A stretch of DNA of 41,210 bases from Oceanobacillus saliphilus (GTDB lineage Bacteria; Bacillota; Bacilli; Bacillales; Amphibacillaceae). This document shows, one piece after another, positions 1 through 7,374 of the stretch. Below the pieces are notes generated by a model, which was not told where the DNA came from, made no database searches, and worked only from the letters and a program-made list of their open reading frames with translations. Numbering within the stretch: the stretch's first letter is position 1; every line of letters starts with the position of its first letter. The stretch is taken from positions 1 through 41,210 of the forward strand of contig NZ_JALCZU010000017.1 of the NCBI RefSeq assembly GCF_023522835.1. The letters run 5' to 3'. The translations under genes were made by a program, and so were the position numbers.

Positions 1-48
1 GGCACGCCGCCAGCGTTCGTCCTGAGCCAAGATCAAACTCTCCATAAA
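1..48 (-). rRNA. 16S ribosomal RNA, 5' end only
   Basis: Read on the minus strand this is the universally conserved 16S start, including GAGAGTTTGATCTTGGCTCA followed by GGACGAACGCTGGCGGCGTG. The gene runs off the left edge, so only about 48 nt are present. The mature 5' end is placed near base 48 by analogy with Bacillus; the exact processing site is not visible. It lies directly next to ygxA, as the rrnD operon does in B. subtilis. Confidence 0.95.
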
Positions 49-197
49 AGTGTTTGAATTAGCTTAGTCAGAAGACTAGCTTCTGTTTGTTACTTGTTTT
101 GAAAGAAAACGTCGTTTTCTTTCTTGACATACTGGTTGTTTTGTTCAGTTTTCAAAGAGCAAATTTGTAAGTCGCTTTGTTCAGCGGCGACTTCTCT
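49..197 (-). other. rRNA operon leader (pre-16S spacer)
   Basis: Transcribed spacer between the P2 promoter and 16S. Positions 101-123 are a perfect 11-bp inverted repeat around a single central base (GAAAGAAAACG-T-CGTTTTCTTTC). On the minus strand the stretch near 150-165 reads TGCTCTTTGAAAACTGAACA, the sequence typical just upstream of Bacillaceae 16S genes and of the antitermination boxA region. The role of the long hairpin (RNase III or other processing) is inferred. Confidence 0.6.
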
Positions 198-227
198 AAT
201 ATAACATAACCGTTGATATCATGTCAA
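198..227 (-). promoter_or_regulatory. rRNA promoter P2 (proximal)
   Basis: On the minus strand TTGACA (222-227) is followed after 17-18 bp by TTATAT/TATATT (198-204), a strong sigma-A match directed at the 16S gene. The bases just upstream repeat the AATTAATTG found before the distal promoter, so the two promoters share a duplicated upstream part. Confidence 0.8.
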
Positions 228-284
228 CAATTAATTTTTATATTTTTTTGTCGCAATTCCTTGTGGAATTTGGCAACAGACATA

Positions 285-313
285 ACTTTATCATGGTTAT
301 ATAATAATGTCAA
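285..313 (-). promoter_or_regulatory. rRNA promoter P1 (distal)
   Basis: On the minus strand TTGACA (308-313), 17-bp spacer, TAAAGT (285-290). With the proximal promoter this gives the tandem P1/P2 arrangement usual for Bacillus rRNA operons. Bases 314-433, up to the stop of ygxA, hold nothing else I can identify. Confidence 0.7.
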
Positions 314-433
314 CAATTAATTTACAATAACTTTTCGTTCCCTTTACAAAAGGTAAAGCTAACATGAGCAAAGGTTCGTTCACGTGGGCTTTACCGCAAT
401 TCCGTTAATTATATTCATTTCCAATTCGTATTG

Positions 434-1309
434 TTACTCATTTTTATTTACGATATATTTCCTTTGAAAAACTCCTTCCCCTTTCGTTCCCTCCAAAATT
501 ACTGAAATGATATTCTTCTCAATAAGATAGGAAAGGACTGCACTTAAATCGTACGTATACGGTTGAACATTCGGCATATTTTTAATATCGGCATAGGACC
601 AAGCAGTGTTTTCTTCCTTCATGATATCCAGAAGATGCGTTGCGGCTGTCTTTGCTCTATTGTTAATTACAAAGTCCATGGCGATAATCATCAATTCGAT
701 CCTTTTTCCGACTTCTTCATTACTTTCAATAAATACTTCATATAGTTTATACACTTCCAGATCGATATTCTTCACTTGGCTCCACACAGTCACTTCAGGA
801 TAATATCCTTTTTCAATTACAGAGAGTCTTGCAAGATAATGAAGGGAGACAAGAATTTTACTATGGGCATCCTTAATTTCTCCAGTTTCATATAGAGATT
901 TCGCTTCACTATAGCACTTGATAAGTTTGCCAAAAACGATTGCTTTTCTAAGATTCCTTTTTTCCACGGGAAATTCGCGTAGCTGTTCTTTTAAACCCTT
1001 AATATATTCATTGCGGTCGAATACCGTTTTTCCATATATAACCCACTCAACTGCCCTGCGGTATCCGCTCGTATCTATCCACTCCGTCAATATATCTTCT
1101 TTCACAATATGTACTGCTGCTGTTTTCTTAGCAACCTCATAATGTTTTACATACCAAGTTTGATGATAGTCTTTCACTATTATAAGTAGAATCACGTCAA
1201 AATCATCGGTTATCGGACTATCATATTGTGTTTTTTCTATGATTAAGATACCCATTGTTTTTGGATTGCTGGCATGCTCTTGATATATTGGTCTCAGGAA
1301 ATTATCCAT
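434..1309 (-). CDS. ygxA: YgxA-like nucleotidyltransferase-fold protein
   Basis: A 291-residue soluble protein. It resembles B. subtilis YgxA, which also lies between the ygzB/perR genes and an rRNA operon. The N-terminal part (about residues 15-110) matches the nucleotidyltransferase-like fold assigned to that family; the rest is helical with a small winged-helix-like C-terminus (about 235-285). No clear catalytic GS-D-x-D motif is visible, so enzymatic activity is doubtful. The start is supported by GGAGGAAATGAACG just before the ATG. It is transcribed toward the 16S gene and divergently from ygzB. Its function is unknown; the assignment rests on sequence recall and synteny. Confidence 0.8.
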   Translation of the reverse strand: MDNFLRPIYQEHASNPKTMGILIIEKTQYDSPITDDFDVILLIIVKDYHQTWYVKHYEVAKKTAAVHIVKEDILTEWIDTSGYRRAVEWVIYGKTVFDRNEYIKGLKEQLREFPVEKRNLRKAIVFGKLIKCYSEAKSLYETGEIKDAHSKILVSLHYLARLSVIEKGYYPEVTVWSQVKNIDLEVYKLYEVFIESNEEVGKRIELMIIAMDFVINNRAKTAATHLLDIMKEENTAWSYADIKNMPNVQPYTYDLSAVLSYLIEKNIISVILEGTKGEGVFQRKYIVNKNE

Positions 1310-1377
1310 CGTTCATTTCCTCCATTCTTCTATTATTATTATAGTTCGCTATATTTAAGCAAAATTCCTTTTTCAGA

Positions 1378-1407
1378 TTCAAAATTTTTAAGAATATATG
1401 CTATACT
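1378..1407 (+). promoter_or_regulatory. probable ygzB promoter
   Basis: TTCAAA (1378-1383), 18-bp gap, TATACT (1402-1407), 27 bp before the ygzB ATG. The -10 is good and the -35 weak. Confidence 0.45.
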
Positions 1408-1433
1408 ACAATTGTAATCTAAGGAGGAAAAAC

Positions 1434-1811
1434 ATGGCACAACAATTGGTTTATTCGAGTAAAATAAATAAAATAAGAACTTTTGCCCTACTTCTGATTT
1501 TCGGTGGAATATTATTAATGTATGCTGGCATATTAACAAAAAATATAGAATGGTTAATGGTTTTATTCTTCTTATTAGGAGTATTGATGGTCGTTTTCAG
1601 CTGTGTCGTTTATTTATGGATAGGAATGTTGTCACTGAAGGCAGTGCCGGTTGTCTGTCCAAGCTGTGAGAAACCAACAAAAATGCTTGGACGTGTGGAT
1701 GCTTGTATGCATTGTAAGCAACCTATGACGATGGACAGGGAGCTAGAAGGAAAAGAATTTGATGAAAAATACAATACACGGAAATACGCTAAATCCAATA
1801 AAAAACATTAA
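1434..1811 (+). CDS. ygzB: YgzB family membrane protein with zinc ribbon
   Basis: The protein is 125 residues from the ATG preceded by AAGGAGGAAAAAC; an upstream in-frame extension lacks a ribosome site. Two hydrophobic segments (about residues 15-35 and 40-65) are followed by a cytosolic zinc-ribbon-like domain with CPSC and CMHC pairs (about residues 76-101). The sequence is close to B. subtilis YgzB ([21 protein letters not shown]), which is encoded beside perR and ygxA. It is monocistronic here, with its own promoter and a strong terminator directly after the stop. Function unknown. Confidence 0.88.
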   Translation: MAQQLVYSSKINKIRTFALLLIFGGILLMYAGILTKNIEWLMVLFFLLGVLMVVFSCVVYLWIGMLSLKAVPVVCPSCEKPTKMLGRVDACMHCKQPMTMDRELEGKEFDEKYNTRKYAKSNKKH

Positions 1812-1837
1812 ATCCGTCGGCGCCGACGGATTTTTTT
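1811..1837 (+). terminator. intrinsic terminator after ygzB
   Basis: A perfect 22-bp palindrome (AATCCGTCGGC and its complement) followed by TTTTT, starting on the last base of the ygzB stop codon. Confidence 0.9.
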
Positions 1838-1891
1838 AAACTTTAATACGTCTATTTTAGCTTTAATATGTTCTGGAAAGGAAAGAAATAA

Positions 1892-3625
1892 ATGAACAAC
1901 ATACTGCATTTTGACTTTATAAAAGAGGATGGAAGGAAAAACCCATTGCTTTTTAAAGATCCAATAAGGATAATCTCCACATCTTCTATAGAAGAGATAA
2001 TTCCTTTATTGGAGGAAGTTGAAGAAGAAACAAATAATGGTTACTATGCCGCGGGCTATGTTTCCTATGAAGCCTCCCCAGCTTTTGATAAAGACTTCAA
2101 GGTAAATGCCAATCCAGAAATGCCGCTCCTTTGGTTTGGAATATATGAGCAACCCAGCAAGGAGACACTGGAGAGCTTTCAGGAGTTTGGGATGACAAAA
2201 TGGAAACCAGAAACCAAAAGAAATGAATATAATGATAACATTCAGCGAATAAAAGATTATATCCAGCAAGGAATTACATATCAAGTCAACTATACAATCA
2301 GAATGCTCTCAGAATTTAAAGGGGATTCTATTGCATTTTATAATCAATTGGCAGAAGCCCAGGCTGCCCATTACAGTGCCTATTTAAACATTGGAGATTA
2401 TACGGTCATTTCAGCCTCTCCTGAATTATTCTTCCACTTGAAAGACAGGAATATGAAAACAAAGCCAATGAAAGGCACCATCGCTCGTGGCAACAATCAA
2501 CAAGAAGATAAATATAATGCAGACTGGCTATACCGATCTGAAAAGAATCGTGCAGAAAATGTGATGATCGTCGATTTATTGCGTAATGATCTGGGAATGA
2601 TTGCTAGAGAAGGAAGTGTAAAGGTTCCCCAATTATATTCCATTGAAACGTACCCGACCGTGTATCAGATGACATCTACGGTTACTGCTGAAATTTCCCC
2701 CAAAAAAACAATTTTAGACGTTTTTAAAGCACTATTTCCTTGTGGATCGATAACCGGGGCCCCTAAAATCAGCACAATGGATATTATTCATCAACTCGAG
2801 AGTAGTCCGAGGGATGTGTACTGTGGTGCAATTGGTTATATAACGCCTGAAAAAGAAGCCATTTTTAATGTCCCTATTCGTACCGTTATGATCAATAATG
2901 AAAGTGGCATTGCTGCGTACGGTGTTGGTGGTGGTATTACGTGGGATTCAACAGATGAAGAGGAATATAATGAAATCCTTACAAAAGCTAAAGTATTGGA
3001 CGTAAAGCCTGCTGATTTCAAATTATTGGAATCACTTGGTTTGGAAAATGGATCCTACCTCGTACTCGATAATCATTTGGAAAGATTACAGAAAACAGCA
3101 GATTTTTTTGATTTTAAATTGGATCTTGCAGCTGCCAGACTTCAATTGGATGTGTTTGCTGCAAATCATAATCAAGGTAACTGGAAAGTAAGGTTACTAT
3201 CGAATCGATTTGGTGAACTCTATATAGAAGGAAATGAAATGACTCCATTTACAGAGCCAATATATGTAGAGCTGGCAAGCATACCAATCGTAAGGGATAA
3301 CGTATTTCTTCATCATAAGACAACAAACAGAAGTGTATACGAAGCTATTGCAGCACTTCATCCTGATGTTTACGATGTGCTGTTATGGAATGAAGAACAG
3401 GAAATCACTGAATTCACAACTGGTAATATCGTGATTGAATTGAACGCTAAATTATATACACCTCCATTGAGTTCAGGGTTACTCCCAGGAACATATCGAA
3501 AGCATTTGCTGGATAGGAATGTGATTTCAGAAAGAAAAATACTTGTAGAAGAACTCTCAGATGTTTCAGCCATCTGGCTCATCAATAGTGTCAGAAAATG
3601 GGTTCCAGTAAAGATCATAAAATAA
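1892..3625 (+). CDS. pabB: aminodeoxychorismate synthase component I fused to aminodeoxychorismate lyase (PabB-PabC)
   Basis: A 577-residue fusion acting in p-aminobenzoate/folate synthesis. Residues about 100-375 are a chorismate-binding domain with the family motifs KPMKGTIARG, VDLLRNDLGMIA, ETYPTVYQMTSTV and FPCGSITGAPK. From about residue 385 to the end it is a class-IV aminotransferase/lyase domain like PabC, with the HKTTNR segment holding the presumed PLP lysine (K near 471), then TEFTTGNI and PPLSSGLLPGTYR. The first half would aminate chorismate using ammonia from a PabA glutaminase, not present in this window; the second would release pyruvate to give p-aminobenzoate. The start ATG follows GGAAAGGAAAGAAATAA. 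This gene is not part of the perR neighbourhood in B. subtilis, so it is a local insertion. Confidence 0.93.
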   Translation: MNNILHFDFIKEDGRKNPLLFKDPIRIISTSSIEEIIPLLEEVEEETNNGYYAAGYVSYEASPAFDKDFKVNANPEMPLLWFGIYEQPSKETLESFQEFGMTKWKPETKRNEYNDNIQRIKDYIQQGITYQVNYTIRMLSEFKGDSIAFYNQLAEAQAAHYSAYLNIGDYTVISASPELFFHLKDRNMKTKPMKGTIARGNNQQEDKYNADWLYRSEKNRAENVMIVDLLRNDLGMIAREGSVKVPQLYSIETYPTVYQMTSTVTAEISPKKTILDVFKALFPCGSITGAPKISTMDIIHQLESSPRDVYCGAIGYITPEKEAIFNVPIRTVMINNESGIAAYGVGGGITWDSTDEEEYNEILTKAKVLDVKPADFKLLESLGLENGSYLVLDNHLERLQKTADFFDFKLDLAAARLQLDVFAANHNQGNWKVRLLSNRFGELYIEGNEMTPFTEPIYVELASIPIVRDNVFLHHKTTNRSVYEAIAALHPDVYDVLLWNEEQEITEFTTGNIVIELNAKLYTPPLSSGLLPGTYRKHLLDRNVISERKILVEELSDVSAIWLINSVRKWVPVKIIK

Positions 3626-3726
3626 CCCAAGCTAAAACTAAGGCAGATTCTTTAATTATTATACAGAGTTATTTACTATCGGGCAGGATTATTAAAGATA
3701 AGATACTTTTCAAAGGAGTGGGAGTA

Positions 3727-4185
3727 ATGATAAAGGGATTATATGAAGCACATTTGCCTGTAAAAAATTTAGAAGTGTCAATTAAATTTTATCGAAAATT
3801 AGGTTTAAAGTTTGCTTGGCGTGATGAAGACACTGCTTTCTTTTGGATAGAAGAAGGGAAAAGCTGGTTAGGATTGTGGGAAGGAAAGGAGTACCAGACT
3901 TCTTATCACCCATCTTTAAGACATATTGCTTTTCGAGTTACATATGAGGATTTAAAAAAGTCTATAGAATGGTTTGAATCCATACAAGTTGAAGCTGCAA
4001 CATTTGGAGGTAGAAAATCAATTAAGCCATTTGTAAGACCACATCAGGGAAATGCTTCTGTCTATTTTGATGACCCAGATGGAAATAGTTTAGAATTGAT
4101 GTGTTTTATTGAAGTTCCTAATGAATTAAAACATATTACTGAAAAGTTGTCATTTGAAGATTGGGAGGAATTATTAGTAGATTAA
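3727..4185 (+). CDS. VOC (glyoxalase/bleomycin-resistance) family protein
   Basis: The protein has 152 residues from the ATG after AAGGAGTGGGAGTA. A longer reading frame begins inside the pabBC stop region but has no ribosome site. The sequence shows the two beta-alpha-beta-beta-beta halves of the VOC superfamily: YEAHLPVKNLEVSIKFYRKL at the N-terminus, RHIAFRV in the middle and YFDDPDGNSLELM near the C-terminus. His9, the His of RHIAF and the Glu of LELM fit the usual metal ligands. The substrate is unknown; relatives include glyoxalases, dioxygenases and fosfomycin or bleomycin resistance proteins. An inverted copy of the cassette-type repeat lies 82 bp after the stop, so this gene may have arrived as a mobile cassette. 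Confidence 0.85.
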   Translation: MIKGLYEAHLPVKNLEVSIKFYRKLGLKFAWRDEDTAFFWIEEGKSWLGLWEGKEYQTSYHPSLRHIAFRVTYEDLKKSIEWFESIQVEAATFGGRKSIKPFVRPHQGNASVYFDDPDGNSLELMCFIEVPNELKHITEKLSFEDWEELLVD

Positions 4186-4267
4186 AAAGACGCAATATTA
4201 AGCAACCGTGTCATTTAATAAAATAAGAATGAAGCAAAGTTTCATATTTATTAATGCTATTATGTGC

Positions 4268-4309
4268 TTGTAAGATATTTTACTTATACTAAAGTGCAAT
4301 ATCTTACAA
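4268..4309 (-). repeat. 3' cassette-type repeat, copy 1 (inverted, after the VOC gene)
   Basis: A perfect 12-bp inverted repeat (TTGTAAGATATT ... AATATCTTACAA) around an 18-nt centre. Read on the minus strand the middle is ATTGCACTTTAGTATAAGTA, matching the core of the copies at 36-41 kb (TTGCACCC-TTAGTTTAAGTA). It is inverted relative to those, as expected because it follows a plus-strand gene. The remaining 4186-4489 otherwise carries only the element at 4389-4467. Confidence 0.6.
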
Positions 4310-4388
4310 TACTTAAAATTCTACTCCGTCCGTGCAATGAATTATTTAAATCCCCAGTGCATACTCTTTACTTGTAACATTGGATATT

Positions 4389-4467
4389 AAGGCTAGACTT
4401 TAGCGTCGTCAACGGTTATCACGGGAGTTTCTAGGAACCGGAGCTGGACGTGGCTGTTTTTGCTGCC
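4389..4467 (-). repeat. possible interspersed intergenic element
   Basis: On the minus strand this reads ACGTCCAGCTCCGGTTCCTA followed by GAAACTCCCGTGATAACCG. It is more GC-rich than its surroundings and codes for nothing obvious. From memory, similar GTCCAGCT-CGG-CCTAG strings recur between genes in several Bacillaceae genomes; that cannot be tested here and only one copy occurs in this window. Confidence 0.25.
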
Positions 4468-4489
4468 AAAATTTTTTACTTTCTTATAT

Positions 4490-4533
4490 TATAAAAATAG
4501 GACTTCGAGAAAAAAAATTCTCGAAGTCCTATT
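4490..4533 (-). terminator. intrinsic terminator downstream of perR
   Basis: A 16-bp perfect stem (AATAGGACTTCGAGAA / TTCTCGAAGTCCTATT) with a 6-nt loop, followed on the minus strand by a T-rich tail. It lies about 130 bp beyond the perR stop; bases 4534-4662 contain nothing else recognisable. Confidence 0.75.
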
Positions 4534-4662
4534 AATGTAATTTATACTGCGAACTCATTCATAATAATTGTGTAAACTACCTTGTGAATGATGATGCGAA
4601 TTATCATATTGCACCTCACAAGTGAACCCGTTATTATAAATGCAACTGGTTTTTATATGTTG

Positions 4663-5097
4663 TTAATGCTTTTGCGTTTGGCATTCGTCGCATTTACCAT
4701 ATACTTCAAGGCGATGGTGACTTACTTCAAATCCTGTTACTTGCTCTGCAAGTGATTCCACTTCATCCAATGATGGATAATGAAAATCAACTATCTTGCC
4801 GCATGCATCACATATAATATGATAATGATCAGACGTATTGCAGTCGAAACGGCTTGACGAATCACCATAAGTCAATTCGCGAACAAGTCCGATTTCCTTT
4901 AGAACACGCAGGTTATTATAAACAGTAGCAACACTCATATTAGGGAATTTGCCTTCCAAAGCTTTATAGATTTCATCTGCTGTTGGATGTACCATTGCAT
5001 TAAGCAGGTATTCAAGAACTGCGTGACGTTGTGGTGTGATACGGACGCCTGATTCCTTTAATGTATCTATCGCTTCCCGTAATCTTTCTTCAGACAC
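4663..5097 (-). CDS. perR: peroxide-responsive Fur-family repressor PerR
   Basis: The product is 144 residues from a GTG start (5097) preceded by AGAGGTGG; an in-frame ATG 36 bp further upstream has no ribosome site and adds residues absent from B. subtilis PerR. The N-terminal winged helix contains [14 protein letters not shown] and the recognition part [11 protein letters not shown]. The C-terminal half has the regulatory ligands ([32 protein letters not shown]), with two CxxC pairs for structural zinc. In the family, Fe2+-catalysed histidine oxidation releases DNA upon H2O2 exposure, derepressing peroxide defence genes. A PerR box covers its transcription start, so autoregulation is likely. 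The bcp peroxiredoxin lies 1.7 kb away. Confidence 0.95.
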   Translation of the reverse strand: MSEERLREAIDTLKESGVRITPQRHAVLEYLLNAMVHPTADEIYKALEGKFPNMSVATVYNNLRVLKEIGLVRELTYGDSSSRFDCNTSDHYHIICDACGKIVDFHYPSLDEVESLAEQVTGFEVSHHRLEVYGKCDECQTQKH

Positions 5098-5150
5098 CGC
5101 CAACCACCTCTCTTTCAATAATATATTGTTCAATTAATAACATTATTAGA

Positions 5151-5165
5151 TTATAATCTTTATAA
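5151..5165. promoter_or_regulatory. PerR box upstream of perR
   Basis: TTATAATCTTTATAA differs at one position from the published PerR box TTATAATNATTATAA. It lies directly downstream of the perR -10 element, an ideal place for repression. No other match this good was noticed in the window. Confidence 0.8.
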
Positions 5166-5167
5166 TT

Positions 5168-5197
5168 AGTGTACCTGCTCCCATAGCATTCTGTCAA
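5168..5197 (-). promoter_or_regulatory. perR promoter
   Basis: On the minus strand TTGACA (5192-5197), 18-bp spacer, TACACT (5168-5173), directly followed by the PerR box. Confidence 0.7.
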
Positions 5198-5245
5198 TAA
5201 TAGTATATTATTCGATATCATTTTAATTACCAGTATTACCAGTTA

Positions 5246-5803
5246 TTAAACATCCACGTTTAATGTTAACTCTTCTCCGCCCAATTTTTTATTTACATAT
5301 CTGGCTGCAACAAACAAGAAGTCGGATAAGCGATTCAAATAAGATAGAACAAGACTGTTTTCAAGTTCATCTTCCAATCCAACCGCCATACGTTCGGCAC
5401 GTCTTACAACCGTTCTTGCAATATGCAACGCACTTGAAGCGCTATGACCTGACGGGAGTATAAAGTTTTTAAGCGGTTCCAGTTCCTGATCCCACTCATC
5501 AATCTGCTTTTCCATTTCATCTATATGTTTTTGCTCCAGCTTCCAGCTAACTTCCTTATCCTTTGGCGTGGACAGTTCTGAACCAACATGAAAAAGAATC
5601 GTCTGAACCCTATGCATTTGATCAAGAAATGTCTTTTTTCCATCCCAGTCTTGTGCATCAAGGAAACTGAGGGCCAATCCAATTGCAGAATTAGCCTCAT
5701 CACAAGTTCCATATGCTTCTACACGTAAATGATTCTTAGGTACGCGTTTTCCATAGACGAGAGATGTTAACCCTTTATCGCCTGAGCGAGTGTATATACG
5801 CAT
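5246..5803 (-). CDS. PduO-type ATP:cob(I)alamin adenosyltransferase
   Basis: This 185-residue enzyme of the PduO/MMAB family transfers the adenosyl group of ATP to cob(I)alamin to make coenzyme B12. Diagnostic segments are YTRSGDKGLTSLVYGKRVPK (ATP-binding N-terminus), VEAYGTCDEANSAIG, and the C-terminal helix FILPSGHSASSALHIARTVV with VVRRAER. Length is normal. The start ATG follows CCAGGGGGTATTAAG, which lies within the last codons of the dehydrogenase gene; the dehydrogenase stop and this start are 1 bp apart, so the two are probably translated together. No cobalamin riboswitch or B12-dependent enzyme was seen nearby. B. subtilis YvqK is the recognised relative. Confidence 0.92.
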   Translation of the reverse strand: MRIYTRSGDKGLTSLVYGKRVPKNHLRVEAYGTCDEANSAIGLALSFLDAQDWDGKKTFLDQMHRVQTILFHVGSELSTPKDKEVSWKLEQKHIDEMEKQIDEWDQELEPLKNFILPSGHSASSALHIARTVVRRAERMAVGLEDELENSLVLSYLNRLSDFLFVAARYVNKKLGGEELTLNVDV

Positions 5804-5804
5804 C

Positions 5805-6752
5805 TTAATACCCCCTGGATAAGTTTATTTTGTTCATGAAGTCATCTTTTCGCTCCAAATATTTTTCAAGGTTCATTGTAAATATTTCCATTGCCCTTGT
5901 AACATAATGTGGTGAAAGGCCCGAGAGATGAGGTGTTATCGTGATATTCGCTTCGTTCCAAAACGGATGGTTCGCCGGTAATGGTTCTTCTTCAAAAACA
6001 TCCAACACCGCGTGGGCAATCTCCCCAGTTTCAACCGCTTTTAGTATTGTTTCGCTTTTGACCGCATCTCCCCGTCCCATATTCAAAAATACACCATGGT
6101 TAGGCATTGCTTTGAAATGTTCATCGATATAGAAATGCTTCGTTTCTTTTGTGCTCGGCAATACAGAGACGAGGAAATCCGCTTGTGGCAGGACTTCAGT
6201 CAAGTCCTCATTCGTATGATTCTCATCAAAGTAGTCCACCTTTTTCCCGCTTCTTGATATACCTATCGTTTTCATGCGAAAGGCTTTTGCCAGACGTGCC
6301 ACTTCTTGACCGATTGCCCCTGTACCAGCAATAACGATTGTTTTACCAGTTATCTCATTAATCCTGACCGACTTATCCCACTTCTCGTCATTCTCATTTT
6401 GAAATAAAACTTTTTCATTTCGATACACCTGAAGCAGCATCGATATAGCATATTCCGCCATCTGCACCTTATGGATCCCTCGAACATTTGTCACCATGAT
6501 ACCCTTTTCCTCAAGCATTTGGAATGGTAACTCATCCACTCCAGCAGATAACACCATGATCCACTTTAGATTTTCCGCTTTACTTATTAATGTTTCATTA
6601 ATATCATTTCCATATGTTACATATATCTCTGCTTCAGGTAAATACGTTAATGTTTCATCCTGATTATCTGAAAAAACAATCTTTTGTTCCGGGAATGCCT
6701 CCCTTAATTTCTCCCGATGTCTACTCGAAATTTTTGCAGGAAATAATATCAT
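5805..6752 (-). CDS. D-isomer-specific 2-hydroxyacid dehydrogenase
   Basis: A 315-residue NAD(P)-dependent dehydrogenase. The nucleotide-binding fold carries GTGAIGQEVARL (about residues 142-153) and an ISRSGK stretch after the second strand, where the ribose-phosphate contact lies. The substrate-domain signatures are LPSTKETKHF, LNMGRGDAV, and VLDVFEEEPLPANHPFW followed by TITPHLSG (catalytic Glu and His). The exact substrate cannot be read; relatives act on glyoxylate, phenylpyruvate and similar 2-oxoacids. The ATG is preceded by GGGGAGGAATAAC. It is the first gene of a two-gene unit with the cobalamin adenosyltransferase, an unusual pairing with no obvious metabolic link. Confidence 0.9.
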   Translation of the reverse strand: MILFPAKISSRHREKLREAFPEQKIVFSDNQDETLTYLPEAEIYVTYGNDINETLISKAENLKWIMVLSAGVDELPFQMLEEKGIMVTNVRGIHKVQMAEYAISMLLQVYRNEKVLFQNENDEKWDKSVRINEITGKTIVIAGTGAIGQEVARLAKAFRMKTIGISRSGKKVDYFDENHTNEDLTEVLPQADFLVSVLPSTKETKHFYIDEHFKAMPNHGVFLNMGRGDAVKSETILKAVETGEIAHAVLDVFEEEPLPANHPFWNEANITITPHLSGLSPHYVTRAMEIFTMNLEKYLERKDDFMNKINLSRGY

Positions 6753-6812
6753 TGTTATTCCTCCCCTTACTGACCTTTCTTATATAGTAAACGTTTTCTT
6801 AGTGACTGAAAA

Positions 6813-6838
6813 GAAAAACAGCCCTTGCATGGACTGCT
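6813..6838 (-). terminator. terminator after bcp
   Basis: On the minus strand GCAGTCC-ATGCAA-GGGCTGT forms a 7-bp stem with G-U pairs, followed by TTTTTC. It lies between the bcp stop and the dehydrogenase start. Confidence 0.7.
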
Positions 6839-6848
6839 TTCAATACGA

Positions 6849-7316
6849 TTAAAGATTTTCTTTAATAAATTCTAAAGCTTCTTCCACATGACCATTTACC
6901 TTTACTTTTCGGTATTCCTTTTGAAGTTTTCCTTCTTTATCAAGGATAAATGTGGAACGTTCAATACCATAATACTCTTTTCCAAAGTTCTTTTTCAGTT
7001 TCCATACACCAAAAGCATCTGCAACCTGATGATCTTCATCCGCTAAAAGTAAAAACGGCAAGTCATGTTTATTAATAAATTTCTGATGACTCTCAACCGG
7101 GTCAGGACTGATTCCAATGATCACTGCGTCCAGTTCTGCAAAGCTTGCATGTCGATCACGAAAATCACAAGCCTCGGTCGTACAACCTGGAGTCATATCT
7201 TTTGGATAAAAATATAAAACGACGTGTTTCCCTTTAAAATCGGATAAGCTTACTTGCTCCCCCGAATGGCTCGGTAATGTAAAGTCCTCAATCTGTTTCC
7301 CAACTTCTACTGTCAT
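6849..7316 (-). CDS. bcp: thioredoxin-dependent thiol peroxidase (Bcp/PrxQ)
   Basis: A 155-residue cytosolic peroxiredoxin that reduces H2O2 and organic peroxides. The peroxidatic site is DMTPGCTTEACDFRD, with Cys45 peroxidatic and Cys50 resolving, five residues apart as in atypical 2-Cys PrxQ enzymes. It has the expected thioredoxin-fold segments VVLYFYPKD and STFILDKEGKL. It corresponds to B. subtilis YgaF next to gsaB and perR. Monocistronic, with its own terminator. No PerR box is visible in the 58 bp before it. The start has an AAGGGGTTAGTAT ribosome site. Confidence 0.93.
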   Translation of the reverse strand: MTVEVGKQIEDFTLPSHSGEQVSLSDFKGKHVVLYFYPKDMTPGCTTEACDFRDRHASFAELDAVIIGISPDPVESHQKFINKHDLPFLLLADEDHQVADAFGVWKLKKNFGKEYYGIERSTFILDKEGKLQKEYRKVKVNGHVEEALEFIKENL

Positions 7317-7374
7317 ACTAACCCCTCCATCAAAACTTGTTTACCTGTACTATAGCATATAGTGAGAACAAATT

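Noticed and set aside
3598-3726. Longer N-terminus for the VOC protein
   Set aside because: The frame is open but overlaps the end of pabBC, has no ribosome site, and adds residues before the conserved domain; the ATG at 3727 has AAGGAGTGGGAGTA.
5098-5133. ATG start for PerR at 5133
   Set aside because: No ribosome site there; the GTG at 5097 has AGAGGTGG and gives the usual PerR length.
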